A DNA stretch of 64,000 bases from Bifidobacterium erythrocebi (GTDB lineage: Bacteria; Actinomycetota; Actinomycetes; Actinomycetales; Bifidobacteriaceae), in contig NZ_JAAIIF010000008.1 in NCBI RefSeq assembly GCF_012932675.1, positions 62,001-126,000 of the forward strand, given 5' to 3'. Made by a program: the position numbers and the translations under genes. The notes below the pieces were generated by a model, which ran no database searches, had not been told where the DNA came from, and was given only the letters and a program-made list of their open reading frames with translations. This document shows, one piece after another, positions 27,450 through 36,876 of this stretch (position 1 is the stretch's first letter; each line of letters opens with the position of its first letter).

Positions 27450-27920
27450 ATGGGCAACACAACAAGCACCTGGCACACCATCCGACAAGCCTCGATGATC
27501 TCAGGACTACCGGAAACCACACTGCGCTACTACGAACAAATCGGCATCATCAAACCGATAGCACGAGACCCCAGCTCCGGGCACCGCATGTACTCGGACA
27601 ACGACCTGCAATCACTCATCACCATCTCCTGCCTCGCCGCAACCGGCATGCCGCTGGACTCCATGCGCGAATACCTCGCCAACTCCACCGACGGACCACA
27701 AGGCGCTCGCAGGCAGGTGGAGCTGTTGGACGCGCAGGCGTTGCGATTGGCGGCCAAGGCCGAAAGCATCCGTATGCAGCAGGCGTACGTGTCGTTCAAG
27801 ACCCTGTACTGGCGCGCCATCGCGGAGGGGCGTCAGGACGAGGCGAAACGTCTGCTGGAGGAGAACCGGGACATCGTCGATGCGGTCAAACGCCAGCAGC
27901 ACGATCCCTCGGCCGTCTGA
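27450..27920 (+). CDS. MerR family transcriptional regulator
   Basis: A 156-residue regulator. The winged-helix N-terminus reads ISGLPETTLRYYEQIGIIKP followed by RMYSDNDLQSL, which is diagnostic for MerR. The C-terminal half is a long dimerisation helix with little effector domain and no obvious metal-binding cysteines, like the AdhR/NmlR subgroup that answers electrophiles. An adjacent alcohol dehydrogenase supports that. ATG 27450 is chosen; GTG 27441 is an alternative. The base composition of the plus strand changes abruptly inside the gene near 27700. Confidence 0.88.
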   Translation: MGNTTSTWHTIRQASMISGLPETTLRYYEQIGIIKPIARDPSSGHRMYSDNDLQSLITISCLAATGMPLDSMREYLANSTDGPQGARRQVELLDAQALRLAAKAESIRMQQAYVSFKTLYWRAIAEGRQDEAKRLLEENRDIVDAVKRQQHDPSAV

Positions 27921-27987
27921 CGCGCCTTGCATGCCACGGCACCGTATTGTCCAGTTATGATTCCCGTCGACCCATGAAGGAGTGGAT

Positions 27988-29037
27988 ATGAAATCAGCAA
28001 TCTATAAAGGCATCAAGACCATGGCCTGCGAGGAGCATGCCAAGCCGACGCTCATCGAGACGGATGACGCCATCATCCGTGTGGTGCACGCCTGCGTGTG
28101 CGGATCGGACCTGTGGTTCTTCCGCGACGGACGCGAGGCCGACACCCAGACCGGCCATGAGGCCATCGGCGTGGTCGAATCCGTCGGCAGCGACGTCACC
28201 ATCGCCCAGCCGGGCGATTTTGTGATCGTGCCGTTCCCGTATTCCTGCGGCGAGTGCCCGGTATGCAAGGCCGGCTTCGAATCCTCCTGCCCGCACGGCG
28301 GCTACTTCGGCGGCGAGGGGCTTGGCTGCCAGGCCGAATACCTGCGTGTGCCCCACGCGAACGGCACGCTCGTCGTGGTGCCTGGCGATGCGAAGTCCTT
28401 CTCCGACGAGAAGCTCGCCGACCTGCTGGCACTGTCCGACGTGATGCCGACCGGCTACCATGCCGCCGCCTCCGCCGAAGTCAAGCCCGGCGATACCGCA
28501 GTGGTGTTCGGTGACGGCGCGGTGGGCCTGTGCGGCGTGCTGTCCGCCAAGATCCGCGGTGCCAAGCGCATCATCGCCATGAGCCGTCACGCCGACCGCC
28601 AGGCTCTGGCTCGTGAGTTCGGTGCCACCGACATCGTCGAGGAACGTGGCGACGAGGCCGTGGCCCGCGTTATGGAGATGACCGACGGCTACGGTGCGGA
28701 TGCGGTGCTCGAATGCGTGGGTTCCGCATTGTCCAACGATACGGCCATGAAGGTCGCCCGCTGCGGTGCCGTCGTCGGCCGTGTGGGCCTGCCGCATGAC
28801 GTCGAGGCGGATATTCCGGGGCTCTTCTACCGCAATGTCGGCCTGCGTGGCGGCCCGGCTCCGGTGCGCCACTACGACACCGAAGTCGACCATCTGCTTG
28901 ACCTGGTGCTGAAGGGTGAGATCCATCCCGGCCGTGTGTTCACCGCCGAATTCACCCTTGACGAGATCCAGGCCGCCTACGATGCGATGGATCGGCGCAG
29001 GACCATCAAGTCGCTGCTTCGGGTGAGCGAGGTCTGA
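27988..29037 (+). CDS. Zinc-dependent alcohol dehydrogenase family protein
   Basis: A 349-residue medium-chain dehydrogenase/reductase. The catalytic zinc residues include Cys38 (VCGSD) and the His of TGHEAIGVVESVG. The structural zinc lobe has four cysteines in SCGECPVCKAGFESSC. The nucleotide-binding turn is GDGAVGLCGV. ATG 27988 follows AAGGAG at good spacing; an in-frame GTG lies 6 bases earlier. It follows the merR gene, so it is a likely target. The substrate is unknown, and aldehyde detoxification is one possibility. Confidence 0.9.
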   Translation: MKSAIYKGIKTMACEEHAKPTLIETDDAIIRVVHACVCGSDLWFFRDGREADTQTGHEAIGVVESVGSDVTIAQPGDFVIVPFPYSCGECPVCKAGFESSCPHGGYFGGEGLGCQAEYLRVPHANGTLVVVPGDAKSFSDEKLADLLALSDVMPTGYHAAASAEVKPGDTAVVFGDGAVGLCGVLSAKIRGAKRIIAMSRHADRQALAREFGATDIVEERGDEAVARVMEMTDGYGADAVLECVGSALSNDTAMKVARCGAVVGRVGLPHDVEADIPGLFYRNVGLRGGPAPVRHYDTEVDHLLDLVLKGEIHPGRVFTAEFTLDEIQAAYDAMDRRRTIKSLLRVSEV

Positions 29038-29090
29038 GCGAGGGCGGAGGAGCCATCCAACGGATGTCCTCCGTAATGCCGCAATGTGTG

Positions 29091-29123
29091 GGGTGCGCCT
29101 GTTTCGCAAGAAGCGGCGCACCC
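29091..29123 (+). terminator. Hairpin after the alcohol dehydrogenase gene
   Basis: Stem GGGTGCGCC/GGCGCACCC (9 bp) with a 15-base loop, followed by TTCGTGTGTT. The rest of the 258-base gap to the next gene shows nothing else I can name. Confidence 0.6.
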
Positions 29124-29295
29124 TTCGTGTGTTCGGCGTGGATGACAGGTTTCATGCAATATGCGCATGGTGAAGCATCTTCCATAATCATTTGAAGCGG
29201 TGTTCGGACGGGCATAAGGTATGAGCAGGGCAGACAGGCGGCCATCTCCCGGTCGTCGGTCGCGCCTGTAGCAAGCATCACAGGAAAGGCAACGC

Positions 29296-30045
29296 ATGTT
29301 CGGCAAAAAGAACGGATTTTTCTCCGATGGCAAGATCACCCTTGAACAGGCCGATCCGGAGTTCATCGAATTCTTCTCCAATTTCGCCTACGGCGAGGTG
29401 GTCAACGAGCCCGGAGCACAGCATCCCGACCTTGACGACTCCACCCGTTCCATGGCGATTCTCGCCACGCTGATCGGCTGTCAGGGCGTCGACGCGTACG
29501 AGATGATGCTGCCCGTGGCACTGGAGACCGGTGTCACTCCGGTGCAGGTAAAGGAAGTGGTCTATCAGGCCACGGCATATCTTGGATTCGGGCGCGTGCT
29601 GCCGTTCCTGAAGACGACCAACGAGGTGTTCGTCGACAAGGACATCAACCTGCCGCTGGAAGGCCAGTCCACCACCACGCCGCAGACGCGTGCCGAGGCG
29701 GGGGAGCGCTCCCAGGTCGAGATCTTCGGCGAGGGCATGCGCGGCTTCGCGCAGTCCGGCCCGGAGGAAACCCGTCACATCAACAAGTGGCTGGCCGACA
29801 ACTGCTTCGGCGACTACTACACCCGCAAGGGGCTGACCACCCGCGAACGCGAGATGATCACCCTGTGCTTCCTGCTCGCCCAAGGCGGCTGCGAGCCGCA
29901 GCTCGTGGCCCATGCGAAGGCGAATCTGGCGGTCGGCAACGAGAAGGCGTTCCTCATCGCGGTCGTGTCCCAGTGCATGCCGTATATCGGCTACCCCCGC
30001 ACGCTCAACGCCATCCGCTGCATCAACGAGGCCGCCGAAGGCTGA
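29296..30045 (+). CDS. Carboxymuconolactone decarboxylase (CMD) family protein
   Basis: A 249-residue protein with two CMD-like helical repeats: one at about 40-110 (LATLIGCQGVDAYEMMLPVALE) and one at about 180-245 (TTREREMITLCFLLAQGGCEPQL). A linker separates them. The thiol pair CxxC of the AhpD peroxidase branch is absent, so a peroxidase role is unlikely. The double-domain form resembles gamma-CMD-type proteins of uncertain function in gut bacteria. ATG 29296 follows AGGAAAGGC. Confidence 0.85.
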   Translation: MFGKKNGFFSDGKITLEQADPEFIEFFSNFAYGEVVNEPGAQHPDLDDSTRSMAILATLIGCQGVDAYEMMLPVALETGVTPVQVKEVVYQATAYLGFGRVLPFLKTTNEVFVDKDINLPLEGQSTTTPQTRAEAGERSQVEIFGEGMRGFAQSGPEETRHINKWLADNCFGDYYTRKGLTTREREMITLCFLLAQGGCEPQLVAHAKANLAVGNEKAFLIAVVSQCMPYIGYPRTLNAIRCINEAAEG

Positions 30046-30137
30046 AAGACCCTTCCCGTACGCCACGGTTCGCGGTATTGCTATAGTATTCCCTTGGCTT
30101 TAAGTACATCACGATATCGGAAAGAGAAGGATGAGGC

Positions 30138-31739
30138 ATGGCGATTGAGGCAAAGGGCCTGGAGATTCAGATCGGTGCGCGTACATTGCTTCATCCCACC
30201 GACTTCCACGTGTCCAAGGGGGACAAGATCGGTCTGGTCGGTCGCAACGGTGCCGGCAAGACCACGCTAACCCGCGTCATCACGGGCGACATGCTGCCCA
30301 CCGCGGGCAAGGTGCGCGTATCCGGCAAGCTCGGGTACCTTCCGCAGGACACCCATGCCGCCGATCCGACCCAGACCGCGCTCGACCGCATGATGAGCGC
30401 CCGCGACATCGCCTCGATCATCAGCCGTATCCGCAAGGCCGAAAAGGACATGACCGACCCTGATCCGGACGTGATGTCCAAGGCCATGAACCGTTACGAC
30501 AAGGCCATGCAGGACTTCGACAAGGCCGGCGGGTATGCGGCGCAGTCCGAGGCCATCAGCATGGCGGCGTCCCTCGGCCTGCCGCAGGACGTCATGGAAC
30601 AGCAGTTGGGAACGCTCTCCGGCGGCCAGCGCCGTCGCATCGAACTGGCCAGGATCCTGTTCTCCGATGCCGACACCCTGATCCTCGACGAGCCGACCAA
30701 CCACTTGGACGCCGACTCCATCGACTGGCTGCGCGGCTACCTCAAGAAATACGAGGGCGGATTCCTGGTCATCTCCCATTCCACGGAGCTGCTTGACGAA
30801 GTGGTGAACAAGGTGTGGCATCTGGATGCCCAGCTTGGTCAGATCGACATGTACTCCCTTGGTTGGAAGGCATACCTGCACCAGCGTGTGGTCGACGAGG
30901 AGCGTCGCCGCCGCGAGCGCGAGGTGGCCGAGAAGAAGGCAGATCGCCTGATGAAGCAGGGCATTCGCCTGCATGCCAAGGCCACCAAGGCCGTCGCCGC
31001 GCAGAACATGATGCGTCGCGCCGAAAAGCTGCTGGAGAACACCTCCGAGGCCACCAAGGCCGAGAAGGTCGCCGATATCCGCTTCCCGGAGCCGGCGCCC
31101 TGCGGCAAGACGCCGATCATGGCGAAGGACATCTCCAAGGCGTACGGCTCGAATATCGTGTTCGCCGGCGTGAACCTCGCCATCGACAAGGGGTCACGCG
31201 TGGTGATCCTCGGTTACAACGGTGCCGGCAAGACCACCACCCTGCGTCTGCTCGCCCACATCGAGGAGCCTGATACCGGCTCCGTCGAATACGGTCATGG
31301 ATGCAAGATCGGCTATTTCGCGCAGGAGCACGATACGCTCGATCTCGACGCGACCGTGCTGCAGAATCTCGTGCACGTCGCCCCGGAGCTCAACGACACC
31401 CAGGCCCGCAGCATCCTCGGCTCGTTCCTGTTCTCCGGGGACGATGCCATGAAGCCTGCACGAGTGCTTTCCGGCGGCGAGAAGACCCGTCTCGCCCTGG
31501 CCATGCTGGTCACCTCCCGCGCGAACGTGCTGCTGCTCGACGAGCCGACCAACAACCTCGATCCCGCGTCGCGAGACGAGATTCTCAAGGCCATCGCCAA
31601 GTACGAGGGCGCGATCGTGCTCGTCACCCACGATGAGGGCGCGGTGGAGGCACTGAACCCGGAACGTGTGCTGCTGATGCCCGACGGCGACGAGGATCTG
31701 TGGAACGATTCCTATCTCGACCTGGTGGCCGAGGAGTAA
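30138..31739 (+). CDS. ABC-F family ATP-binding protein
   Basis: A 533-residue soluble protein with two ATPase domains and no membrane segments, the ABC-F plan. Walker A motifs are GRNGAGKTTL (about 37-46) and GYNGAGKTTT (about 359-368). Signatures are SGGQRRRIELARIL and SGGEKTRLALAML. Walker B is LILDEPTNHLD and LLLDEPTNNLD. The charged linker between domains (about 245-310) would enter the ribosome E-site in this family. It probably has a translation-factor role; a resistance role is possible but unsupported. Confidence 0.92.
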   Translation: MAIEAKGLEIQIGARTLLHPTDFHVSKGDKIGLVGRNGAGKTTLTRVITGDMLPTAGKVRVSGKLGYLPQDTHAADPTQTALDRMMSARDIASIISRIRKAEKDMTDPDPDVMSKAMNRYDKAMQDFDKAGGYAAQSEAISMAASLGLPQDVMEQQLGTLSGGQRRRIELARILFSDADTLILDEPTNHLDADSIDWLRGYLKKYEGGFLVISHSTELLDEVVNKVWHLDAQLGQIDMYSLGWKAYLHQRVVDEERRRREREVAEKKADRLMKQGIRLHAKATKAVAAQNMMRRAEKLLENTSEATKAEKVADIRFPEPAPCGKTPIMAKDISKAYGSNIVFAGVNLAIDKGSRVVILGYNGAGKTTTLRLLAHIEEPDTGSVEYGHGCKIGYFAQEHDTLDLDATVLQNLVHVAPELNDTQARSILGSFLFSGDDAMKPARVLSGGEKTRLALAMLVTSRANVLLLDEPTNNLDPASRDEILKAIAKYEGAIVLVTHDEGAVEALNPERVLLMPDGDEDLWNDSYLDLVAEE

Positions 31740-31754
31740 TTCCATTTGCATAGC

Positions 31755-31793
31755 ATGGCCGGTCCTGCGAAGATCTCGTAAGGGCCGGCCCAT
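31755..31793 (+). terminator. Terminator hairpin after the ABC-F gene
   Basis: ATGGCCGGTCCT pairs with AGGGCCGGCCCAT with one G-U pair. Confidence 0.6.
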
Positions 31794-31849
31794 ATCGTTC
31801 ATGCCATATGGCCGTGGAATTGTATCCGGCGTGGGGTAGCAATAGTGGT

Positions 31850-33703
31850 ATGGCTGAACATGCAGATCAGAAGGTGAACGCGACCGTGATGGTCGAGAAG
31901 TTCACCAATCCGTTGAAACAACCGATCGACAGCGACATCAATCTGTTCGACTTCCTTGACGGCCGCGCACAGCGCGACCCCGAAGGCTCGATGGTGGAAT
32001 ACAAGGACGAGCAGGGCCAATGGCACTCCTTCACCGCCCGCGAGTTCCGCCAGAAGGTCATCGACATTGCCAAGGGACTAATCGGATGGGGCGTCAAGAA
32101 GGGTGATGCCGTATCCATCATCGCCCGCACCTGCTGGGAGTGGACGGCGCTCGACATGGCCATCATGGCGGTCGGCGCTCTCACCGTCCCCGTCTACGAG
32201 ACCAACTCCGCGCAGCAGATCAGGAACATCTTCAACGACTCGAAGGTGGCGCTTGCCATCGCGCAGGACGATACGCAGCGTGACAAGATCGAAAGCGTCA
32301 AGGACGAGGTGCCGAGCCTGCGCGGCGTCCTGATGATGGAGGCCGGCGCCGTCGACGCGATCATCGCCTTCGGCACGGATGTCAGCGACAAGGAGTTCTG
32401 GGATCGCAAGAACGCCGTGCACGGCGATGACCTGGCGACCATCGTGTATACGTCCGGATCCACGGGAACGCCCAAGGGCGTGGAGCTGAGCCACGGCAAC
32501 TTCGCCTTCCTGTGCCAGTCCGCAAAGCAGTACATGCCCGGCGTGGTCGACGCGCCCGGCCGCCGTCTGCTGCTCTTCCTGCCGCTGAGCCACGTATTCG
32601 CCCGCTACATGTCGCTGCTGAGCTATGCCAGCACACTGACGCTTGGCCTGAGCTCAAGCATGAAGACCATCGTCAAGGATTTCGAGAGCTTCGGCCCGAC
32701 GCTGCTGCTGGCCGTACCGCGCGTCTTCGAGAAGGTGTACAACGCCGCTTCGCAGCGCGCCGGTTCCGGCGTCGCCGGCAAGCTGTTCGCTCGTGGTGCG
32801 AAGGCGGCTCGCGAATGGTCCCACGTGCAGCAGTCCGGTGCGCGCCCGTCGTGGCGTCTTGCCCTGGCGCACGTCTTCTACGAGAAGCTCGTCTATAAGA
32901 AGATCCGCACCATCTTCGGTCCGAACGCGCAGTGCGCCATCACCGGCGGCGCTCCGATGGACGCCGAGCTGTCGCACTTCTTCAACGGCATCGGCATGCA
33001 GCTGCTGGAAGGCTATGGCATGACGGAGACCTGCGGGCCCGTGTGCGTGAGCCTTCCCGAGGACAACCGCATCGGTACGATCGGCAAGCCGCTGAACGGC
33101 GTGACCGCAGGCATCGCCGAGGACGGCGAGCTGTGCATCAGCGGTCCGCTGGTCTGCAAGGGCTACCATAACCAGCCCGAAGTCACCGAACAGCAGATCG
33201 TCGACGGATGGCTGCACACCGGAGACCTTGGCAGCATCGGCGAGGATGGCTTCGTGACCATCACCGGCCGTAAGAAGGATCTCATCATCACCGCCGGTGG
33301 CAAGAACGTCTCTCCGGGCATTCTCGAAGCGTCCGTCATGACCTCGCCTGTGGTGAACCAGTGCCTGGTCATCGGCGACAAGAAGCCGTTCGTCGCCGCG
33401 CTGGTCACGTTGGATCTCGCCGACGCGAACGCCTGGCTGGTGGCCCAGGGCGCTCGGGGCGAACCCGATCTGGCGGCCTTGGCGAAGAATCCGATCATCC
33501 ACGCCGAGGTCGAACGTGCGGTCAACGCGGCGAACGAGGGCGTCTCCCGTGCCGAGTCAATCCGCAAGTTCGAGATCCTGCCCGACGAGTTCACCGAGGC
33601 CAACGGCATGCTGACGGTGAGTCTGAAGACCCGTCGCGCGCAGATCATCGCCCATTACCGTGAGCTGATCGATACCGTCATCTACGTGCCGCGCAAGAAA
33701 TAG
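31850..33703 (+). CDS. Long-chain fatty acid-CoA ligase (AMP-binding)
   Basis: About 617 residues of the adenylate-forming superfamily. The P-loop-like motif YTSGSTGTPKGV is present, as are YGMTETCG and TGDLGSIGEDGFVTITGRKKD. It activates fatty acids with ATP and CoA for lipid synthesis. The frame also opens at ATG 31808, but ATG 31850 starts the conserved protein (MAEHADQKVN); the choice is not certain. A second, 677-residue paralogue lies at 59156-61189 and is read the opposite way. Confidence 0.9.
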   Translation: MAEHADQKVNATVMVEKFTNPLKQPIDSDINLFDFLDGRAQRDPEGSMVEYKDEQGQWHSFTAREFRQKVIDIAKGLIGWGVKKGDAVSIIARTCWEWTALDMAIMAVGALTVPVYETNSAQQIRNIFNDSKVALAIAQDDTQRDKIESVKDEVPSLRGVLMMEAGAVDAIIAFGTDVSDKEFWDRKNAVHGDDLATIVYTSGSTGTPKGVELSHGNFAFLCQSAKQYMPGVVDAPGRRLLLFLPLSHVFARYMSLLSYASTLTLGLSSSMKTIVKDFESFGPTLLLAVPRVFEKVYNAASQRAGSGVAGKLFARGAKAAREWSHVQQSGARPSWRLALAHVFYEKLVYKKIRTIFGPNAQCAITGGAPMDAELSHFFNGIGMQLLEGYGMTETCGPVCVSLPEDNRIGTIGKPLNGVTAGIAEDGELCISGPLVCKGYHNQPEVTEQQIVDGWLHTGDLGSIGEDGFVTITGRKKDLIITAGGKNVSPGILEASVMTSPVVNQCLVIGDKKPFVAALVTLDLADANAWLVAQGARGEPDLAALAKNPIIHAEVERAVNAANEGVSRAESIRKFEILPDEFTEANGMLTVSLKTRRAQIIAHYRELIDTVIYVPRKK

Positions 33704-33735
33704 CACGAGCCGCACCGGCGGAAGGCCGGGGTGAC

Positions 33736-33769
33736 AAGGAGGGCCATCCCAAAGGGGATGGCCCTCCTT
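33736..33769 (+). terminator. Terminator hairpin after the acyl-CoA ligase gene
   Basis: Perfect 15-bp stem AAGGAGGGCCATCCC with 33755-33769 and a 4-base loop. Confidence 0.8.
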
Positions 33770-33801
33770 GGTTGCGGGTTCGGCAAGCGCAACGCCGCAG
33801 G

Positions 33802-33815
33802 CGAACATCTGTTCG
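33802..33815 (+). promoter_or_regulatory. LexA (SOS) box upstream of uvrA
   Basis: CGAAC ATCT GTTCG is a perfect match to the actinobacterial SOS box core CGAAC-N4-GTTCG. It overlaps the likely -35 (TTCGAA, 33812-33817) of a promoter with -10 TATTCT (33836-33841). Confidence 0.8.
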
Positions 33816-33882
33816 AAAAAACCATGAGGTTGATGTATTCTGAGTCAAGCGAACGAACGTCCGGCGTATGAGGGAGGCGCGT

Positions 33883-36876
33883 GTGGCCAGAGCAAACGGT
33901 GGCAGCCGAGGCAGGAACGGGGAAGTGGTCGTGGAGAAGGTGATGACCAGCGAATCGTTCCTTTCCAGGGAGATAGCCAAAGCGCCGCTTGTCGAGCACG
34001 ACGGGTGTCTGGTGGCGGACATCTCTCACATCCCCAATGATCTGAAGATCACCATTCAGGGGGCGCGCGAGCACAATCTCAAGAATGTGGATCTCTCTAT
34101 TCCCCGAAACCGCATGGTGGTGTTCACCGGCCTGTCCGGTTCGGGCAAGTCCTCGCTGGCGTTCGACACGCTGTTCGCCGAAGGCCAGCGCCGGTACGTC
34201 GAATCGTTGTCGGCCTATGCGCGCCAGTTCCTCGGGCAGATGGACAAACCGGACGTCGATTTCATCGAGGGACTGTCTCCGGCGGTGTCCATCGATCAGA
34301 AGACCACCAATCGCAATCCGCGCTCCACGGTCGGCACCATCACCGAGATCTACGACTATCTGCGACTGCTGTTCGCACGCACCGGCGTCCCGCACTGCCC
34401 GGAATGCGGCGAGCCGGTACAGGCCCAGACGCCTCAGCAGATCGTGGACACGCTGCTGGACAAGCCGGAGCGCACGCGCTTCCAGATTCTTGCGCCCGTG
34501 GTCAAGGGGCGTAAGGGCGAATTCGTGGACATGCTCGAACTGCTGCGTTCCGACGGCTACGCCCGTGCGCTGATCGATGGCAAGATGTGCCAGTTGTCCG
34601 ACGACATCAAACTCGCGAAGACGCGCAAGCACACCATCGAGGTCGTGGTCGACCGCCTGGTCGTCAAGGACGGCGTGCGTCAGCGTCTCACCGATTCCAT
34701 CGAAACCGCGCTGAAGCTCGCCAACGGCAGCATCGTCATCGACTACGTGGACGAGGACGAATCAAGCAAGTCCCGCCGCCAGCCGTTCTCCGAGCATCGC
34801 AGCTGCCCGAACGGGCATACGCTCGAATTGGACGAGATCGAGCCACGCACGTTCTCTTTCAACGCGCCGTACGGTGCCTGCCCGGTATGCTCCGGTCTCG
34901 GCTTCAAGCTGGAGATCGACCCCGAACTCGTCATCGCCGATCCGGACAAATCGCTCAACGAGGGCGTCATCGAACCGTGGTCGAACACCAAGATGACATC
35001 CCAGTACTACAGGCACGTGCTTGAGGGATTGGCCGAAGAGATGGGATTCTCCATGGACACCCCGTGGAAGGATCTGCCCGAGGACGTCAGGCACGACATC
35101 CTGTTCGGCCATGATTTCAAGGTTAATGTCTCCTACCGCAATCGCTGGGGGCGGCTGCGCGAATATTCCACCGGTTTCGAGGGCGTGGTCCGCACGCTGA
35201 TGCGCCGCCACGAGGAGACCGACTCCGAATCCATGAAGCAGTACTACGAGTCCTATATGCGCGAGGTGCCCTGCCAGGAGTGCAAGGGGCGCAGACTCAA
35301 GCCCGAGGTGCTGGCGGTCACCATCGATGGCAAGTCCATCTTCGACGTGTGCGACATGCCCGTTGCGCGAGCATTGGAATGGGTGCAGGGACTCAAGCTC
35401 ACCGGTTCGGCCGCGCTGATCGCCGGCGAGGTGCTCAAGGAGATCAAGGCGCGTCTGGGATTCCTCAACGATGTCGGTCTCGATTATCTGACGCTTTCCC
35501 GTGCCGCGGCCACGCTGTCCGGCGGCGAGGCGCAGCGCATCCGTCTCGCCACGCAGATCGGGTCTGGTCTGGTCGGCGTGATGTACGTGCTGGACGAGCC
35601 TTCGATCGGTCTCCACCAGCGTGACAACGAACGTCTCATCGAAACGCTGCACCATCTGCGCGATCTTGGCAACACGCTTATCGTCGTCGAACATGACGAG
35701 GACACGATCCGTGAGGCCGATTGGCTGGTCGATATCGGCCCGGGCGCCGGCGAACATGGCGGCGAGGTCGTCTATTCCGGCCCCGCCAAGCAGCTGACGA
35801 AGGCCAAGCGCTCGATCACCGGGGACTACATCGCCCATCGCCGTGAGATCGCCGTGCCGCAGCATCGCCGCAAAGTGCGCAAGACCGCGCAGCTGCGCGT
35901 CGTCGGTGCACGTGAGAACAACCTCAAGAACCTCACGGTCAATTTCCCGCTCGGCGTGTTCACGGTCGTCTCCGGCGTCTCCGGGTCGGGCAAATCCTCC
36001 CTGGTCAACACGATCCTGTACCCGGTGCTGGCCGACAAGCTCAACGGCGCACGCATCGTGCCGGGCAAGCACACCCGCGTGGAAGGCCTCGATCAGGTGA
36101 AGAAGGTCATCCACGTCGATCAGAACCCCATCGGGCGCACGCCGCGTTCGAACCCGGCCACCTACACCGGCGTATGGGACAAGATCCGCACCCTGTTCGC
36201 CAAAACCCCCGAGGCGCAGGTGCGCGGATACGGCCCCGGACGCTTCAGTTTCAACGTCAAGGGCGGTCGCTGCGAGGCATGCCACGGTGACGGCACCCTG
36301 AAGATCGAGATGAACTTCCTGCCCGACGTCTACGTCGAATGCGAGACCTGCCACGGCAAACGATACAACCGCGAGACCCTTGAGGTGACGTATAACGGCA
36401 AGACCGTGGCCGATATCCTCGACATGCCCATAGAGGAGGCGGCCGAGTTCTTCAAGGCCTACACCGGCATCTCCCGCTATCTCAAGACACTCGTGGACGT
36501 CGGTCTCGGCTACATCCGTCTCGGCCAGCCCGCGCCGACGCTGTCCGGCGGCGAATCGCAGCGCGTCAAACTCGCCACCGAACTGCAACGCCGTTCCGAC
36601 GGCAAGACCGTCTACATTCTCGACGAGCCGACCACCGGTCTGCACTTCGAGGACGTGAACAAGCTGCTCAAGGTATTGCAGGGTCTGGTGGATAAAGGCA
36701 ATACGGTCATCGTCATCGAACACAATCTCGACGTGATCAAATCCGCCGATTGGATAATCGACCTCGGCCCGGAGGGCGGTGACGGCGGCGGCACCATCGT
36801 CGCCGAAGGCACACCCGAGCAGGTCGCGCAATGCGAGGATTCCTGGACAGGCAAGTTCCTGAAGACGATGCTATGA
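33883..36876 (+). CDS. uvrA: Excinuclease ABC subunit A (UvrA)
   Basis: About 997 residues. UvrA finds bulky DNA lesions and loads UvrB in nucleotide excision repair. It has two ABC modules (Walker [21 protein letters not shown] and [15 protein letters not shown], signature [11 protein letters not shown] and [11 protein letters not shown]) and zinc modules [16 protein letters not shown] and CEACHG/CETCHG. The N-terminus is about 45 residues longer than the usual core, with basic sequence. GTG 33883 is chosen because GGGAGG precedes it; ATG 33868 and a later ATG (MTSESF) are alternatives. It overlaps uvrC by 4 bases. Confidence 0.95.
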   Translation: MARANGGSRGRNGEVVVEKVMTSESFLSREIAKAPLVEHDGCLVADISHIPNDLKITIQGAREHNLKNVDLSIPRNRMVVFTGLSGSGKSSLAFDTLFAEGQRRYVESLSAYARQFLGQMDKPDVDFIEGLSPAVSIDQKTTNRNPRSTVGTITEIYDYLRLLFARTGVPHCPECGEPVQAQTPQQIVDTLLDKPERTRFQILAPVVKGRKGEFVDMLELLRSDGYARALIDGKMCQLSDDIKLAKTRKHTIEVVVDRLVVKDGVRQRLTDSIETALKLANGSIVIDYVDEDESSKSRRQPFSEHRSCPNGHTLELDEIEPRTFSFNAPYGACPVCSGLGFKLEIDPELVIADPDKSLNEGVIEPWSNTKMTSQYYRHVLEGLAEEMGFSMDTPWKDLPEDVRHDILFGHDFKVNVSYRNRWGRLREYSTGFEGVVRTLMRRHEETDSESMKQYYESYMREVPCQECKGRRLKPEVLAVTIDGKSIFDVCDMPVARALEWVQGLKLTGSAALIAGEVLKEIKARLGFLNDVGLDYLTLSRAAATLSGGEAQRIRLATQIGSGLVGVMYVLDEPSIGLHQRDNERLIETLHHLRDLGNTLIVVEHDEDTIREADWLVDIGPGAGEHGGEVVYSGPAKQLTKAKRSITGDYIAHRREIAVPQHRRKVRKTAQLRVVGARENNLKNLTVNFPLGVFTVVSGVSGSGKSSLVNTILYPVLADKLNGARIVPGKHTRVEGLDQVKKVIHVDQNPIGRTPRSNPATYTGVWDKIRTLFAKTPEAQVRGYGPGRFSFNVKGGRCEACHGDGTLKIEMNFLPDVYVECETCHGKRYNRETLEVTYNGKTVADILDMPIEEAAEFFKAYTGISRYLKTLVDVGLGYIRLGQPAPTLSGGESQRVKLATELQRRSDGKTVYILDEPTTGLHFEDVNKLLKVLQGLVDKGNTVIVIEHNLDVIKSADWIIDLGPEGGDGGGTIVAEGTPEQVAQCEDSWTGKFLKTML

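Noticed and set aside
34762..36831. Minus-strand open frame of about 690 codons opposite uvrA
   Set aside because: The plus strand matches UvrA throughout with all motifs. The antisense product has no recognisable domain.
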